From contig NZ_FOLQ01000023.1 of assembly GCF_900112365.1 (NCBI RefSeq), positions 52,782 through 89,399 on the forward strand: a DNA stretch of 36,618 nt, given 5' to 3'. A program made the translations under genes and the position numbers. The notes below the pieces were generated by a model. The model saw only the letters and a program-made list of their open reading frames with translations. It did no database searches and was not told the origin of the DNA. Below are positions 1 to 7,409 of the stretch, piece after piece. This DNA is from Spirosoma endophyticum (GTDB taxonomy: Bacteria; Bacteroidota; Bacteroidia; Cytophagales; Spirosomataceae). How positions within the stretch are numbered: position 1 is the stretch's first letter; the number at the start of each line of letters is the position of its first letter.

Positions 1-208
1 TCAAGTGCTTAGGATACTGCAAGTGCCGCAGGAGGAGTAATAGTGGGCAAAAGTGGTCTCCAAACTACCCAAACTGATTGTCTTATAAAACCCTCCATTT
101 TTGCCATACTGATTAGTCGAAGCGACGAATAATGCGCCCCGGCGCGATAACTAACGATGTGTACATGTACCGCGAAGGATGACAAATACACCTCAAGCAG
201 ATAAAACA

Positions 209-793
209 CTAGTTACGGAACAGATGATTCCACAACCTACGCCAGAATGAACGGGTACGGGTAGGGGGTGTTTCTGGCTCAGGGAAGACTCGGGCTGGCT
301 TGTCAACTTGCTCGAAACCCATATACTCGTCTTGTAGCTCGACCTCATACCGATAAGGTAGGTCGAGCAGTCTAGCCCACTCATTGAGCCGACTAAAGAC
401 ATCCATATAAAACGCAGCCATCGAAGATTCTGGTAAGCCAAAGCGGTGACCGTACTCTAATAGATTAACCGTCGGGCCTGTAAAATTGGTGATGCGGTAC
501 AGATTGTAACCACTATCCCCTACGTTGGGAAAGTAGGTAAACCAGTAGAGTATCATCGCTTCATCGTAACCGACCATCATGTAATGTACTTCGGTATCGG
601 TAGCCATTTTTTTTATCACACTGGGATGGGGGTTGCTAGCGGGATTGAGCTGGTTAAGTCGGACTAATACATTCTCAATGACGGTGTCATCCGTTGTGTA
701 GACCAAATCTTCATCGAAGGGGTAAGGCTGCCAGCGTACGGACTGCCAAACACGCCGGTATATACTGATTAACTGGTTAAGATCCTTATTCAT
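209..793 (-). CDS. hypothetical protein, 194 aa
   Basis: I do not recognise a family. The protein is soluble-looking, rich in Tyr, Trp and acidic residues, with no signal peptide or membrane segment. It ends in a basic, Trp-rich tail (RSFWRRLWNHLFRN). The start is ATG at 793; the only upstream sequence is the 170-bp gap shared with the divergent DUF3800 gene at 964. The aromatic, acidic composition resembles small cytosolic immunity or SMI1-like proteins, but no diagnostic motif supports that. It is probably real because of its length, its sensible amino-acid composition and the lack of a competing frame. Confidence 0.7.
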   Translation of the reverse strand: MNKDLNQLISIYRRVWQSVRWQPYPFDEDLVYTTDDTVIENVLVRLNQLNPASNPHPSVIKKMATDTEVHYMMVGYDEAMILYWFTYFPNVGDSGYNLYRITNFTGPTVNLLEYGHRFGLPESSMAAFYMDVFSRLNEWARLLDLPYRYEVELQDEYMGFEQVDKPARVFPEPETPPTRTRSFWRRLWNHLFRN

Positions 794-902
794 GGTTGAT
801 GGTATCGAGAGCCAAGGATTGTCGCAAGGACTCTACTAAACGTTTGTCAACGTTTTTCTAATTGCCGCTAAATCCAACTTGCTAAAAAACTTGGTTGAAT
901 GG

Positions 903-925
903 GTTGGAAAGGGGATAAAAACTAG
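903..925. repeat. dispersed intergenic repeat, copy 1
   Basis: The stretch contains GTTGGAAAG followed by GGGGATAAAAACTAG. A nearly identical stretch, one G shorter, occurs at 24987-25008. Both copies lie in non-coding DNA. Copy 1 is 38 bp upstream of the DUF3800 start. Its function is unknown: it could be a regulatory box or a remnant of a mobile element end. Confidence 0.4.
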
Positions 926-963
926 CTGACTGATTAACTTGCCCGTATTTAGTCCGCTACCCC

Positions 964-2109
964 ATGCATGACCATATCGCTTTTCTGGATGAATGGGGAA
1001 ACAATGGCCTTGACTTTACTAAGCCAGGTGTTTCCACTCACTTTATCGTCACCGCCATAACCTTACGCAAAGAACAGTTGAGTGAGGCTGAAGCTCAATT
1101 AGAAGCCGTGCGTAAACGCTTCTTTCAAACCGGGTCTATTAAATCAGCCAAAGTAGGTAGCGACGATAAGCGTCGGATTTTGATCCTGAAACAGCTACTA
1201 GCCGTTCCCTTTCAACTACTTGCTCTTGTTGTCGATAAACGAGAGCTGCGTGGGGAGGGCTTTTATTACAAAGGTTCATTTTACAAGTTTCTGCATGGGC
1301 TAGCTGACCGAGAACTCTACCGGAGCTTCCCCAATCTGGAATTAGTGGCGGATCGACACGGCGATGAAAGTTTCATGCAAGGCTTTTCCCAATACATTTA
1401 TAATCGGCACGTACCCACCCTGTTTAACCAGGCTAGTTTTCGCTTTGTCAACAGCCAAGCTAGTTTGCTCGTACAAGCGGCAGATTTCGTAGCGGGCACC
1501 CTGGCCCGGTGTTATGATGAAACGGTATTATCACCCGAACGAGCAAGCTTTGTACAATTGTTGAAACCTAAGCTACTAACCCTCAAATACTGGCCGGACG
1601 TATTTGCTCCCGTGGTGGCCCAGAGTGTGCCCGATCAAGCCAATTACAATCCTGGTTTAGCGGAACTATGTGTAGGTCTAGGACAAGACTTTTTGCATCG
1701 CAAACTAACCAGTCGTTCCCCTCAGGAAGTTGATCAGGTTACCTGCTTAAGCTATTTACTATTTCATTTCCGTCATGTTGACCCCACACAATACATTTCA
1801 AGCCGGGAATTAATAGCGCACATTGAGGAACGACGTGGCAGTTTACCTACGCTACATTATTTTCAGACGAGGGTGATTGCTCCGCTGCGGGATGCCGGTG
1901 TCATCATTGCCAGCAGCACCAAAGGCTACAAAATCCCATCCTGTGAAGGAGATCTTTATGATTTCGTGAATCATAGTAATACGATCATTCAGCCGTTGTT
2001 ATCTCGGATCAGCAAATGCCGGGATCGAATCCGTCTAGCCACTAACGGATCGATTGACCTTTTAGAGAAGGAGGAGTATGCGAACCTAAAACAGTTGTTA
2101 GCCGACTAG
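964..2109 (+). CDS. DUF3800 domain protein with C-terminal winged helix
   Basis: Residues 1-190 match the DUF3800 family pattern, which has a predicted RNase H-like fold. The sequence opens with the acidic FLDEWG motif (D9, E10), has a central LVADRHGDES (D130) and ends the domain with QAADFVAGTLAR (D174). These acidic residues are the likely metal ligands. Residues about 255-326 look like a winged helix-turn-helix ending in the wing GYKIP, followed by a helical tail. The start is ATG at 964. DUF3800 proteins are often found in defence or mobile contexts; that is family knowledge, and no defence partner is visible next to this gene. Nuclease activity is an inference. A decayed transposase follows directly downstream on the other strand. 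Confidence 0.85.
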   Translation: MHDHIAFLDEWGNNGLDFTKPGVSTHFIVTAITLRKEQLSEAEAQLEAVRKRFFQTGSIKSAKVGSDDKRRILILKQLLAVPFQLLALVVDKRELRGEGFYYKGSFYKFLHGLADRELYRSFPNLELVADRHGDESFMQGFSQYIYNRHVPTLFNQASFRFVNSQASLLVQAADFVAGTLARCYDETVLSPERASFVQLLKPKLLTLKYWPDVFAPVVAQSVPDQANYNPGLAELCVGLGQDFLHRKLTSRSPQEVDQVTCLSYLLFHFRHVDPTQYISSRELIAHIEERRGSLPTLHYFQTRVIAPLRDAGVIIASSTKGYKIPSCEGDLYDFVNHSNTIIQPLLSRISKCRDRIRLATNGSIDLLEKEEYANLKQLLAD

Positions 2110-2847
2110 CGCTGACCGGATTTGGCCATAATGGATAGGGGTTACAAAACAGGAACGACCGTTTATCATTTATAACAAACACCACTTTACCAGTATAGGT
2201 CTCTATTCCTCGTTCATGATTGGCGAAAGTCGACCAAAATATAGGTACGTACTTATTTTTGGTCTGCAGCATTAAAGGCATTAGATAACAGACGGTCCAC
2301 CGAGCGGCTGGTTCATCCACTTGTAGAACAGCCTGCCCTTTAGCCTTTGCTTTCTGCTTTGGCGATCCGATCAAGTTTGGGTAGCGTTTGTTCTCTCCAT
2401 TGTTGAACAGCTTGAGCCTCATGCTGGCGTGCTTTTCTTGGGCTCTAACCGCTTTCTTCACTGGTCGGCCTATTTGAGGAGAAGGGTCGTAACTGACCCG
2501 CGGTGGCGTACCACCCAAACAGCCGCTTGGGCGGTCCGATTTTTAATCATGTCATTTACTCGAGGCCGAGGCCAGACCGCCCATGAAAAATTAGATTGCT
2601 CAGCCCCCTTAACCAGTTCAGCCAGTAGTTGATCCAATTGTTATCGGTTAGACGGCGTTGGGTCAATGAGCGTTGGCCAGACTGAGTGGATCTGCCCATC
2701 CTGACTTTTCAAGGTTTGGCTAATCCAGCATTCAGTGAGTCCCAGCGCTTGAGCTATTTGGTACTGCTCCCTGCTTTGGTCTTTTACTCTGGTCCATCGC
2801 CGACGTAACCATTCGTGGTCAGAGGGTTTGTAGGCTGCCCTACTCAA
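2110..2847 (-). pseudogene. decayed IS630-type transposase
   Basis: Three reading-frame pieces on the minus strand line up in the order expected for an IS630-family transposase. 2847-2641 encodes a helix-turn-helix (QIAQALGLTECWISQTLK). The next piece, read on past the stop at 2641, contains QLDQLLAELVKGAEQSNFSW and resembles the second winged helix. 2518 downward contains VSYDPSPQIGRPVKKAVRAQ and then QAVLQVDEPAARWTV, which resembles the VSY-HTH and FVDE catalytic strand of the DDE domain. The frames are joined only by frameshifts and stops, so the gene is dead. I see no clear terminal inverted repeats. The family call rests on motif order and is moderately secure. Confidence 0.55.
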
Positions 2848-2876
2848 CGGTGGCTTCCTGAGTAGCCCTCCGACCC

Positions 2877-3200
2877 TTATTGATTACTGCTCAAATACGT
2901 TTTATTCCCATTCTTATTGATATAAAATTTCCCCCCTTTTTCACCCGTATGCACGACCTCCCCGTGCGGACCTTTCTGCGTCTTAACGACCGGGGCTTTA
3001 TAATCAGTGGATGTCGCCTTTTGATCAGTTGCCACAGCGGGCATTGGTTTGAGGGCATTTTTCTCAGCTTTGGCCGCCCGTGCTTTGGCCATTCGGTCGT
3101 TGACCGACATTTTCTGAGTGGGAGGTGTCGATTGAGCCAGCCCGTCAATGGAGAGCCATAGACTCCATAAGATCATTAGTGAGTAACCGATCTGTTTCAT
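2877..3200 (-). CDS. small secreted protein with PBCV basic adaptor-like motif
   Basis: The N-terminus (MKQIGYSLMILWSLWLSIDGLAQ region) is a typical signal peptide, with cleavage likely after LAQ. The ATG at 3200 is preferred over the upstream in-frame ATG at 3218 because it places the basic end directly before the hydrophobic core. The middle is low-complexity, rich in Lys and Ala. The C-terminus carries TGEKGGKFYINKNGNKTYLS, which fits the PBCV-specific basic adaptor domain pattern (GGKYYINKNGKKVYI). That motif is usually found fused to other domains; here it is the only recognisable part of a protein of about 107 aa. The role is unknown, perhaps an envelope or periplasmic adaptor. Confidence 0.75.
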   Translation of the reverse strand: MKQIGYSLMILWSLWLSIDGLAQSTPPTQKMSVNDRMAKARAAKAEKNALKPMPAVATDQKATSTDYKAPVVKTQKGPHGEVVHTGEKGGKFYINKNGNKTYLSSNQ

Positions 3201-3465
3201 GATGCATCCAAAGGTCAACGTTAAATTAATATGTAAGAACCTATCACTTCTTGCTCTACTTCAAAAGGACTAGAGCCGCGACCAAAACTACTAAACTCAT
3301 GTTGATTCATCAAACCCGGCCGGTAGACCTCGTTAAAAACAGACCCTTTACTTGATTCTGATCAGATGCCCCGTTAGCTGGACTTGGTTATGGCCAACTG
3401 ACGCGCTGTAAGCTGATCATCATACTTCCGTAAGTGTCTTATCTTCTGTAAATTATAGTACTTTT

Positions 3466-3507
3466 CCCGCCCCACGTTGGGGTATTTAAGCCCCAACGTG
3501 GGGCGGG
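3466..3507. repeat. perfect 17-bp palindrome with 8-nt loop
   Basis: The left arm CCCGCCCCACGTTGGGG (3466-3482) and the right arm CCCCAACGTGGGGCGGG (3491-3507) are perfect reverse complements around the loop TATTTAAG. It lies between two divergent genes (3200 leftward, 3621 rightward) and has no T tract on either side, so it is not a standard intrinsic terminator. It could be an operator, a dispersed palindromic element or a leader hairpin. Confidence 0.85.
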
Positions 3508-3620
3508 AGATGATACGTCAGCTGAGGACCATAGATTGACCAGTGGCTGCATTACCTCTTTTTCCTTGACAGCATGATTTTGTCAGTTCGTACCGATATC
3601 GCTGTTTAAACCACACAAGT

Positions 3621-3884
3621 ATGATCCGTTTCGTAACTGGCCTTGCTACAGGACTTGCCATCGCTTATCTGACTGCCCCTAATCCGGGCAAAGCAAGCCG
3701 TGATACATTAGTCGATTTTGCCAAGGACAAGGCGAAACGGTACAAGCAAATTAAAGAACAGTTGGCCGAAACCGTTGCCCAGGTAAACCACCCTACTAAT
3801 GTGGTGAAATCTCAAACGGGTCTTTCCATCCAAAGCCTGTTTACTAACAAACAAGCTGCCAGTCGAACAACTCTCGTTCGCTAA
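3621..3884 (+). CDS. YtxH-like small membrane-associated stress protein
   Basis: 87 aa. The N-terminal segment FVTGLATGLAIAYLTAPNPGKASRDTL matches the usual YtxH-domain layout: a short glycine-rich hydrophobic helix, then APxxGKxxR and a charged amphipathic helix (residues about 30-60). YtxH-like proteins are small, membrane-anchored and often stress-induced; their biochemical role is not known. It heads a run of co-oriented envelope/stress-type genes extending to 8666, although the 260-bp gap to the next gene suggests its own transcript. The start is ATG at 3621. Confidence 0.7.
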   Translation: MIRFVTGLATGLAIAYLTAPNPGKASRDTLVDFAKDKAKRYKQIKEQLAETVAQVNHPTNVVKSQTGLSIQSLFTNKQAASRTTLVR

Positions 3885-4147
3885 ATGCTTCATTTTAGAC
3901 CGACCAACCGGTCAGTGCGTTGGTGAGAGCTGCTAAACCAGGTACCGACAGCCGACGAAAAACAAGTACACGTTCTGATTGACTCAATACAGTGAAAAAA
4001 GTCCCTAAACAAGATATAACTAGGGGTTTGTAGAGTTTGACCCGTGAATTAACAGCGGGCAAAGTAATCCAGTAACTAGTTGTATTCAGGGCTGAAATTG
4101 GAGAGTCCCGATGGCCTTATTAATATGAATCAAACAAATTAACTAAC

Positions 4148-5188
4148 ATGGAAAAAGAAATCGTATATAACCAGCGGCCCCGTACAGGTGGCCTTGATTC
4201 ACTCAAACGCATCTCTTGGAGTGCGGTCTTTGCCGGGGTGCTAGTTGCCATTGTTACCCAGATGCTGTTGACCCTGCTGGGGCTGGGCATCGGTTTAGGA
4301 ACGATTGATCCACTCCAGGAGCACAACCCAGCGGCAGGTCTTGGCATCGGGAGTGCTATCTGGTATATCATCAGTAGTTTGCTGTCGCTGTTCATGGGCG
4401 GCTGGATCGCTGGCCGGCTTGCCAGCGCCCCCCGTTTGTTTGACGGCATTATTCACGGGGTACTGACCTGGTGTTTGGTGACCCTACTGACCATCTATTT
4501 CTTAACCACAACGGTAGGCAGTATCATTGGCGGAGCCGGAAAATTGGTTGGTGGGCTGGTGAGCACGGCCGGATCGGCGGTAGCCTCAGCCGCACCAAGC
4601 ATTGGCAATGCGGTACAGGGCCAGTTAAAGGCGAATGGCATTGATACCGATAACCTGGACCTTAATGATCTGAAAGGGCAGGTGGACCAAATCCTGCGGC
4701 AGACGGGCGATCCCAAGTTAAATCCCAACGCTTTAGCGCGCAAAGCCGACAACGCCCTCGATCAGGCGGGCAATACGGCCGAACGGGCCGCTTCAAATCC
4801 CCAGGCCGCTGATGAGATGGCCAGTGGCCTCTTCAGCCGACTCTTCAAGCAGGGGCAGGCCACCGTTAATGCAGTCGATCGGGAAGACGCCGTTAATGTG
4901 GTGATGAAGCAGACGGGTAAGAGCCGGGCTGAGGCTCAGCAGACGGTCGATGGCTGGATCAAAACGTATCAGCAGGCTAGCGTCAAAGTTGAGCAGGCCA
5001 AAAAAGAGGCCGAAATCAAGGCCCGTCAGGTAGCGGACGATACCGCTTCGGCTGCTTCCAATGCCGCTATCTTTGGCTTTATCGGCTTACTGATTGGGGT
5101 GATCGCCTCGGGCTACGGAGCCAAAACGGGAACCGACTCGACCGATGACGATAACCAATACGATCGCCCTGTCGGGCCCGTACGGTAG
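4148..5188 (+). CDS. PhnA-like / TIGR04086-type integral membrane protein
   Basis: 346 aa. After a short cytosolic lead, ISWSAVFAGVLVAIVTQMLL opens the first membrane helix (about 25-50), followed by GLGIGLGTIDP. Helices at about 70-93 and 102-128 follow. Next comes a long Ala/Gln-rich soluble segment (about 130-300), predicted helical and partly coiled coil. A final glycine-rich helix (about 302-324) precedes an acidic tail. The N-terminal half fits the family often named PhnA-like membrane protein in proteobacteria; that name is historical and does not imply phosphonate metabolism. Function is unknown. The neighbours (YtxH, DUF2382, OmpA) suggest a role in envelope stress. Confidence 0.8.
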   Translation: MEKEIVYNQRPRTGGLDSLKRISWSAVFAGVLVAIVTQMLLTLLGLGIGLGTIDPLQEHNPAAGLGIGSAIWYIISSLLSLFMGGWIAGRLASAPRLFDGIIHGVLTWCLVTLLTIYFLTTTVGSIIGGAGKLVGGLVSTAGSAVASAAPSIGNAVQGQLKANGIDTDNLDLNDLKGQVDQILRQTGDPKLNPNALARKADNALDQAGNTAERAASNPQAADEMASGLFSRLFKQGQATVNAVDREDAVNVVMKQTGKSRAEAQQTVDGWIKTYQQASVKVEQAKKEAEIKARQVADDTASAASNAAIFGFIGLLIGVIASGYGAKTGTDSTDDDNQYDRPVGPVR

Positions 5189-5285
5189 TAGCCTTAGACG
5201 GATTACGGCCAGAAAGAGTCGGGGCGTGCCCCGGCTTTCCGCCAACTCACCTTTGTGTACTCGATCACCAAACCGTTTAGAACCA

Positions 5286-5642
5286 ATGCTTAGTTTAGCC
5301 GATACAACCGATTTACTGGATCAGACAACCACTTACTTGATGGGAACGTCGGGACCCCTGACGCCCCAACAAGGTATTGATTTAATGGAATCGTGGCTGT
5401 CGCCTCTTCAGGCAGCCGATAATACCAAACCCCTGGCAGATGAACTGTCTGCTCTCCTGATGCTGCTGCAAGCCAGACCACTACCCGAAGAAGCGGTGCG
5501 AGAGGCACTGAATCCACTAGCTGATCAACTCTCCCGGCTAGCCACCGAGATGGGCGGAGAAGGCGAAATGCCCGCGCTACTGGAAGGCTTGTCCACGGCG
5601 CTACGGCAGGCCGGTAGCAGCTCGAAGGCGGATACGCTGTAG
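5286..5642 (+). CDS. small helical protein, 118 aa
   Basis: I do not recognise a family. The ATG at 5286 is chosen because the frame upstream of it (from 5145) overlaps the preceding gene and has unlikely composition. The protein is acidic and rich in Leu, Ala and Gln, with repeated helix-friendly stretches (ADELSALLMLLQARPLPEE, LADQLSRLATEM). There is no signal peptide or membrane segment. It sits 97 bp after the PhnA-like gene and 82 bp before a DUF2382 gene in the same direction, so it is probably part of the same stress cluster. Confidence 0.6.
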   Translation: MLSLADTTDLLDQTTTYLMGTSGPLTPQQGIDLMESWLSPLQAADNTKPLADELSALLMLLQARPLPEEAVREALNPLADQLSRLATEMGGEGEMPALLEGLSTALRQAGSSSKADTL

Positions 5643-5724
5643 TCTATTGTGTCGACTAAGCTGACCCCGTCTCATCTTTTCAGGTTGCTAAAGTATATTC
5701 CTACCCGTTTATTTTTCAAACCCG

Positions 5725-6183
5725 ATGAATGCTACTCCCGAATCCAGTGCAGTAAACGCCGGTCCAGTATTCGTGCCCATCGAGTCCTCATCGACCGAAC
5801 GGGTGACTATTCCCCGGATCGAAGAACAACTCCAGGTGGGCAAACAGACGCTCGAAACAGGGCGGGTAAGGCTCACCAAAACGGTGCACGAAACTAGGGA
5901 GGCTGTAGCTATTCCCCTACTCCGGGAGGCCTACACCGTTGAGCGGTTAGCTCTCCACGAATACGTAGACGAAGTGCCCGTTACCCGCCAGGAGGGCGAA
6001 ACGACCATTTACTCCGTTGTCAACGAAGTCCTGGTGGTCCAAAAACGACTGTTGCTTGTCAAAGAAATTCGGGTGACCAAACAACAAATTCGGCACGAAG
6101 AAACGCAAACGGTTCAGCTACGCCGGGAAGAAATCACCGTTGAGCGGACTGCCGCTATCCCAACCCCAGAACGTCCGGCCTAG
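5725..6183 (+). CDS. DUF2382 (YsnF/AvaK-type) protein, short form
   Basis: 152 aa, made almost entirely of one DUF2382 domain. The family hallmark is visible at about 28-60: IPRIEEQLQVGKQTLETGRV, followed by RLTKTVHE. After it come alternating beta-strand-like stretches rich in Val, Glu and Arg (EAVAIPLLREAYTVERL, LRREEITVERTA). Proteins of this type (YsnF of Bacillus, AvaK of Anabaena) are stress-associated but have no known biochemical activity. The neighbouring gene at 6243 carries the same domain in a longer protein, so the two are probably a duplicated pair. The start is ATG at 5725. Confidence 0.85.
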   Translation: MNATPESSAVNAGPVFVPIESSSTERVTIPRIEEQLQVGKQTLETGRVRLTKTVHETREAVAIPLLREAYTVERLALHEYVDEVPVTRQEGETTIYSVVNEVLVVQKRLLLVKEIRVTKQQIRHEETQTVQLRREEITVERTAAIPTPERPA

Positions 6184-6242
6184 AGATTGGGCCTTCGTTA
6201 TAGATCAATTTAATCAGTTTAAACCGAGTAAAATCCCAAAAC

Positions 6243-7136
6243 ATGGCACACACAGTAATCGGCATTTTTGATAATGCCTCCGAAGCCCAACAAGCGGTCG
6301 ATCAATTGGTTAACCAAGGCTTCAGCCGCAGCAACATTGACCTCTCAACCGGTACGAACCCGACGGCCACGGGCTCAGACGAGCTAATCCCGGATCGGCA
6401 CGTTAATAGCTCGGGCACCCGGACGGAAGAGATCATCGATGACACCAAAGACGTGGGCAGCGGCATCGGCGGTTTCTTTAGTTCGCTGTTTGGCAGTGAC
6501 GACGAGGAGGAGACCAAGAAGTATTCCACTGTGGGGAACCGCGGCTCAATTGTAACTGTGCACGCGGATACCGATGCGCTGGCTGAACAGGCCGCCGACA
6601 TCCTGGATGAAGCCGGCGCGGTGGACGTCAACGAACGGGCCGCTGAGTACGGCTATGTCAGTACATCACCGACGGCCCTGATCGATACCACAACCCCCGT
6701 TACGGAAACGGGTAGCGATCAAAGCATCAAGGTGATCGAAGAAAATCTGGAAGTGGGCAAGCGTATCATCGAAACGGGTGGTGTTCGACTGCGCAGCCGC
6801 ATTGTAGCGAAGCCCGTCGAAGAAAGCATCCGGCTGCGGGAAGAGCGGGTCACCGTAAGCCGTACGCCGGTGAACCGGGCCGCCACGGCAGCGGATCTTA
6901 AGGCTTTCCAGGAAGGCGAGATAAGCTTGACCGAACACGCTGAGGTGCCTGTGGTGTCTAAAACAGCGAATGTGGTGGAAGAAATTTCGGTCGGTAAAGC
7001 CGTCACCGAACGCGAGGAGGTTATCCGGGATACGGTCCGTAAAACGGAAGTCGATGTGGAAAATCTGGGAACGACGGACCAACCCATTCGCCCCGCCGGA
7101 ACGGATACCGATGGGGTCACATACTCGACCAAATAA
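6243..7136 (+). CDS. general stress protein 17M-like + DUF2382 fusion
   Basis: 297 aa in two parts. Residues 1-125 resemble the YflT/general stress protein 17M domain: MAHTVIGIFDNASEAQQAVD gives a beta-alpha start with a helix that ends in QGFSRSNIDLS. An acidic low-complexity linker (GSDDEEET) and a second strand set (VTVHADTDALAEQAADILDE) follow. Residues about 162-285 form a DUF2382 domain with EENLEVGKRIIETGGVRLRS. This combination is common in Bacteroidota and cyanobacteria and is linked to stress. The gene is 59 bp after the short DUF2382 gene and is followed by a strong hairpin at 7150, which probably ends the transcript. Confidence 0.9.
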   Translation: MAHTVIGIFDNASEAQQAVDQLVNQGFSRSNIDLSTGTNPTATGSDELIPDRHVNSSGTRTEEIIDDTKDVGSGIGGFFSSLFGSDDEEETKKYSTVGNRGSIVTVHADTDALAEQAADILDEAGAVDVNERAAEYGYVSTSPTALIDTTTPVTETGSDQSIKVIEENLEVGKRIIETGGVRLRSRIVAKPVEESIRLREERVTVSRTPVNRAATAADLKAFQEGEISLTEHAEVPVVSKTANVVEEISVGKAVTEREEVIRDTVRKTEVDVENLGTTDQPIRPAGTDTDGVTYSTK

Positions 7137-7149
7137 ACCAGTGTGATTG

Positions 7150-7192
7150 AGCGGACTGGGGGTGATTGGTTGTCAGTCACTCCCAGTCCGCT
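7150..7192 (+). terminator. hairpin after the DUF2382 gene
   Basis: AGCGGACTGGG (7150-7160) plus GGTGA pairs with TCAC-T-CCCAGTCCGCT (7177-7192). This gives a 16-bp stem with one G-T wobble and an 11-nt loop, starting 13 bp after the stop codon at 7136. There is no long T tract, but position and strength favour a terminator or an mRNA 3'-end stabiliser. Confidence 0.65.
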
Positions 7193-7409
7193 AACTGGAC
7201 TGTCACTTTAGGCCTTCCCAAAAACCCATACTGACTGTTCCTTCAGCCACTTAGGCTAGCGAGACAGTTGATTTGTCCTGTCCAGCCTGACTGGATACCG
7301 ACTGCCTTTTGCAACCCTACCCTTTTGAGCACCTTATGGTTTACCCGTCTCGCCTGAATTACCGGGGGAGCCGGATAGCCCGCTAAAAAATCGATTACTT
7401 TTCTCATCT

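Noticed and set aside
9..209. 66-codon minus-strand frame whose GTG overlaps the stop of the 209-793 gene
   Set aside because: Composition is not protein-like and no motif is visible; the stop-start overlap is probably chance.
2429..2632. 67-codon plus-strand frame in the transposase remnant
   Set aside because: The minus strand explains the region better as transposase fragments.
3466..3507. Reading the palindrome as an intrinsic terminator
   Set aside because: No T tract on either side and its place between divergent starts is wrong for a terminator.
6666..7082. 138-codon frame antisense to the DUF2382 fusion gene
   Set aside because: Shadow frame; the plus-strand protein has clear domains.
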